Source: Eggerthella sp. CAG:368
Lineage (GTDB): Bacteria > Actinomycetota > Coriobacteriia > Coriobacteriales > Eggerthellaceae
Assembly: GCA_000434775.1 (NCBI GenBank)
Contig: FR895475.1
Span: 44,255 to 50,512 of the forward strand
Direction: 5' to 3'
Length of the DNA stretch: 6,258 nucleotides
In this document: positions 5,663 through 6,258 of the stretch, piece by piece
Position numbering within the stretch: the stretch's first letter is position 1
Layout: the number at the start of each line of letters is the position of its first letter
Made by a program: the position numbers and the translations under genes
Notes under the pieces: model-generated
What the model was told of the DNA's origin: nothing
The model's database searches: none
What the model saw: the letters and a program-made list of their open reading frames with translations, nothing else

Positions 5663-6258
5663 TCACTGTTTCGACGGATCAACCATAAGTTTGTAGCCAA
5701 GACCCTTCATGGTTATGAGCGATTCGGGGTTCGAGGGGTCTTTCTCTATCTTCTCTCTTATTCTACGAATGTGTGTCATTAAACTTTGTTCGTAGCCAAA
5801 CGACGATCCCCAGCATTCCTCGCAAAGACGATCGGTGGTAACAATACGATTTGGGTTATGGGAAAGAATAGTTAAAAGAGTGAGTTCTTTTGCCGTGAGG
5901 TTAGTTTTCGTTTCGTCTTCGCGAACAACCTCAATCGCATCAAAATCAATGACGCAGTGAGCAAGCGCAAGCTTCGTTGAAGTTTCGGGATAGCATCTGC
6001 GCAATACCGCATATACGCGAAGGACGAGCTCTTGTGGGGAAAAGGGCTTGGTGAGGTAGTCGTCCGCGCCGCTTTTGAGTCCCATGAGGCGATCAGCGGT
6101 TTCGTCTTTTGCGGTAAGAAAAATAACCGGAACGGGGGTGCCTTTGCTCAAGGTTCGCAGATACGAGCAGAGCGTAAAGCCATCCCCGTCAGGCAGGGAA
6201 ACATCCAAAATTGCCAAGTCGGGCTGAACTTTCTGGAAGGTATCAAGGGCGCTGGCAA
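5663..6258 (-). CDS. OmpR/PhoB-family response regulator (N-terminus outside window)
   Basis: This is the transcription-factor partner of the adjacent kinase. The frame stays open to the right edge of the window: codons upstream of a TTG at 6217 read 'ASALDTFQKVQPD' and continue a normal receiver domain, so the gene starts beyond base 6258 and that TTG is an internal leucine. 197 residues are visible. The receiver shows the phospho-acceptor Asp in 'LAILDVSLP' (codon 6205-6203), the conserved Thr in 'FLTAKD' and Lys in 'YLTKPF'. The first ~25-30 residues with the acidic pocket are missing. After a short linker, the last ~100 residues form the winged-helix DNA-binding domain ('LTAKELTLLTIL', 'LMTHIRRIREKIEKD', 'ITMKGLGYKL'). 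It would bind direct repeats upstream of its targets; none can be identified here. The gene precedes the kinase by 12 bases in an evident operon. The class is certain; the stimulus and regulon are unknown. Confidence 0.96.
   Translation of the reverse strand, partial: ASALDTFQKVQPDLAILDVSLPDGDGFTLCSYLRTLSKGTPVPVIFLTAKDETADRLMGLKSGADDYLTKPFSPQELVLRVYAVLRRCYPETSTKLALAHCVIDFDAIEVVREDETKTNLTAKELTLLTILSHNPNRIVTTDRLCEECWGSSFGYEQSLMTHIRRIREKIEKDPSNPESLITMKGLGYKLMVDPSKQ

Noticed and set aside
6215..6217. TTG as start of the response regulator
   Set aside because: The frame continues upstream with a typical receiver sequence to the window edge, so this codon is an internal leucine and the gene is truncated by the window.

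Overview
This 6.26 kb window looks like ordinary bacterial chromosome. It holds five protein genes in two converging groups. On the + strand are the 3' part of a large U32-family peptidase/hydroxylase-type gene (its start is outside the window) and then a complete tyrosyl-tRNA synthetase gene (tyrS). On the - strand, read right to left, are an OmpR/PhoB-type response regulator (its first codons lie beyond the right edge), a membrane sensor histidine kinase, and a class-I SAM-dependent rRNA/tRNA uracil-C5 methyltransferase of the RlmD/TrmA family. I see no tRNA or rRNA genes, CRISPR array, insertion sequence or attachment site. Apart from the gene ends there is almost no non-coding DNA; the longest gaps are about 45-50 bases.

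The base composition is mixed (roughly mid-40s to 50 % GC by eye). The protein styles (U32 protein with a DUF3656-like segment, KMSKS-type TyrRS, a kinase with a 'HDVRTPL' H-box and an extracellular region like those of Gram-positive kinases) suggest a Gram-positive anaerobe. A moderate-GC member of the Coriobacteriia (Atopobium/Cryptobacterium/Slackia-like) is my first guess, with Clostridia second. This is an impression from the proteins, not a search result.

Layout: 1-1065 U32 gene; 1066-1115 gap with a possible extended -10 promoter and a good Shine-Dalgarno for tyrS; 1116-2327 tyrS; its stop codon interlocks with that of the opposing methyltransferase gene in a TTAA, with a hairpin in the last tyrS codons that could terminate tyrS transcription; 3718-2324 methyltransferase (ATG start preferred over an in-frame TTG at 3760); 5650-3764 histidine kinase; 6258-5663 response regulator. 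The regulator and kinase are 12 bases apart and surely form a two-component pair. The methyltransferase follows closely and may be read from the same transcript, from a TATAAT element inside the end of the kinase gene, or both.

The most unusual thing is in the kinase. Its ATP-binding domain is interrupted between the G1 box (DNGRGM) and the G2 box (HGVGLSL) by about 170 residues, where relatives have a few tens; the excess is low-complexity and rich in Ser, Thr, Gln, Asn and Pro. The second is the methyltransferase N-terminus, where a lysine-rich, acid-free tail stands in the place where many RlmD relatives carry a TRAM RNA-binding domain. I found no evidence of a wholly new multi-gene system.
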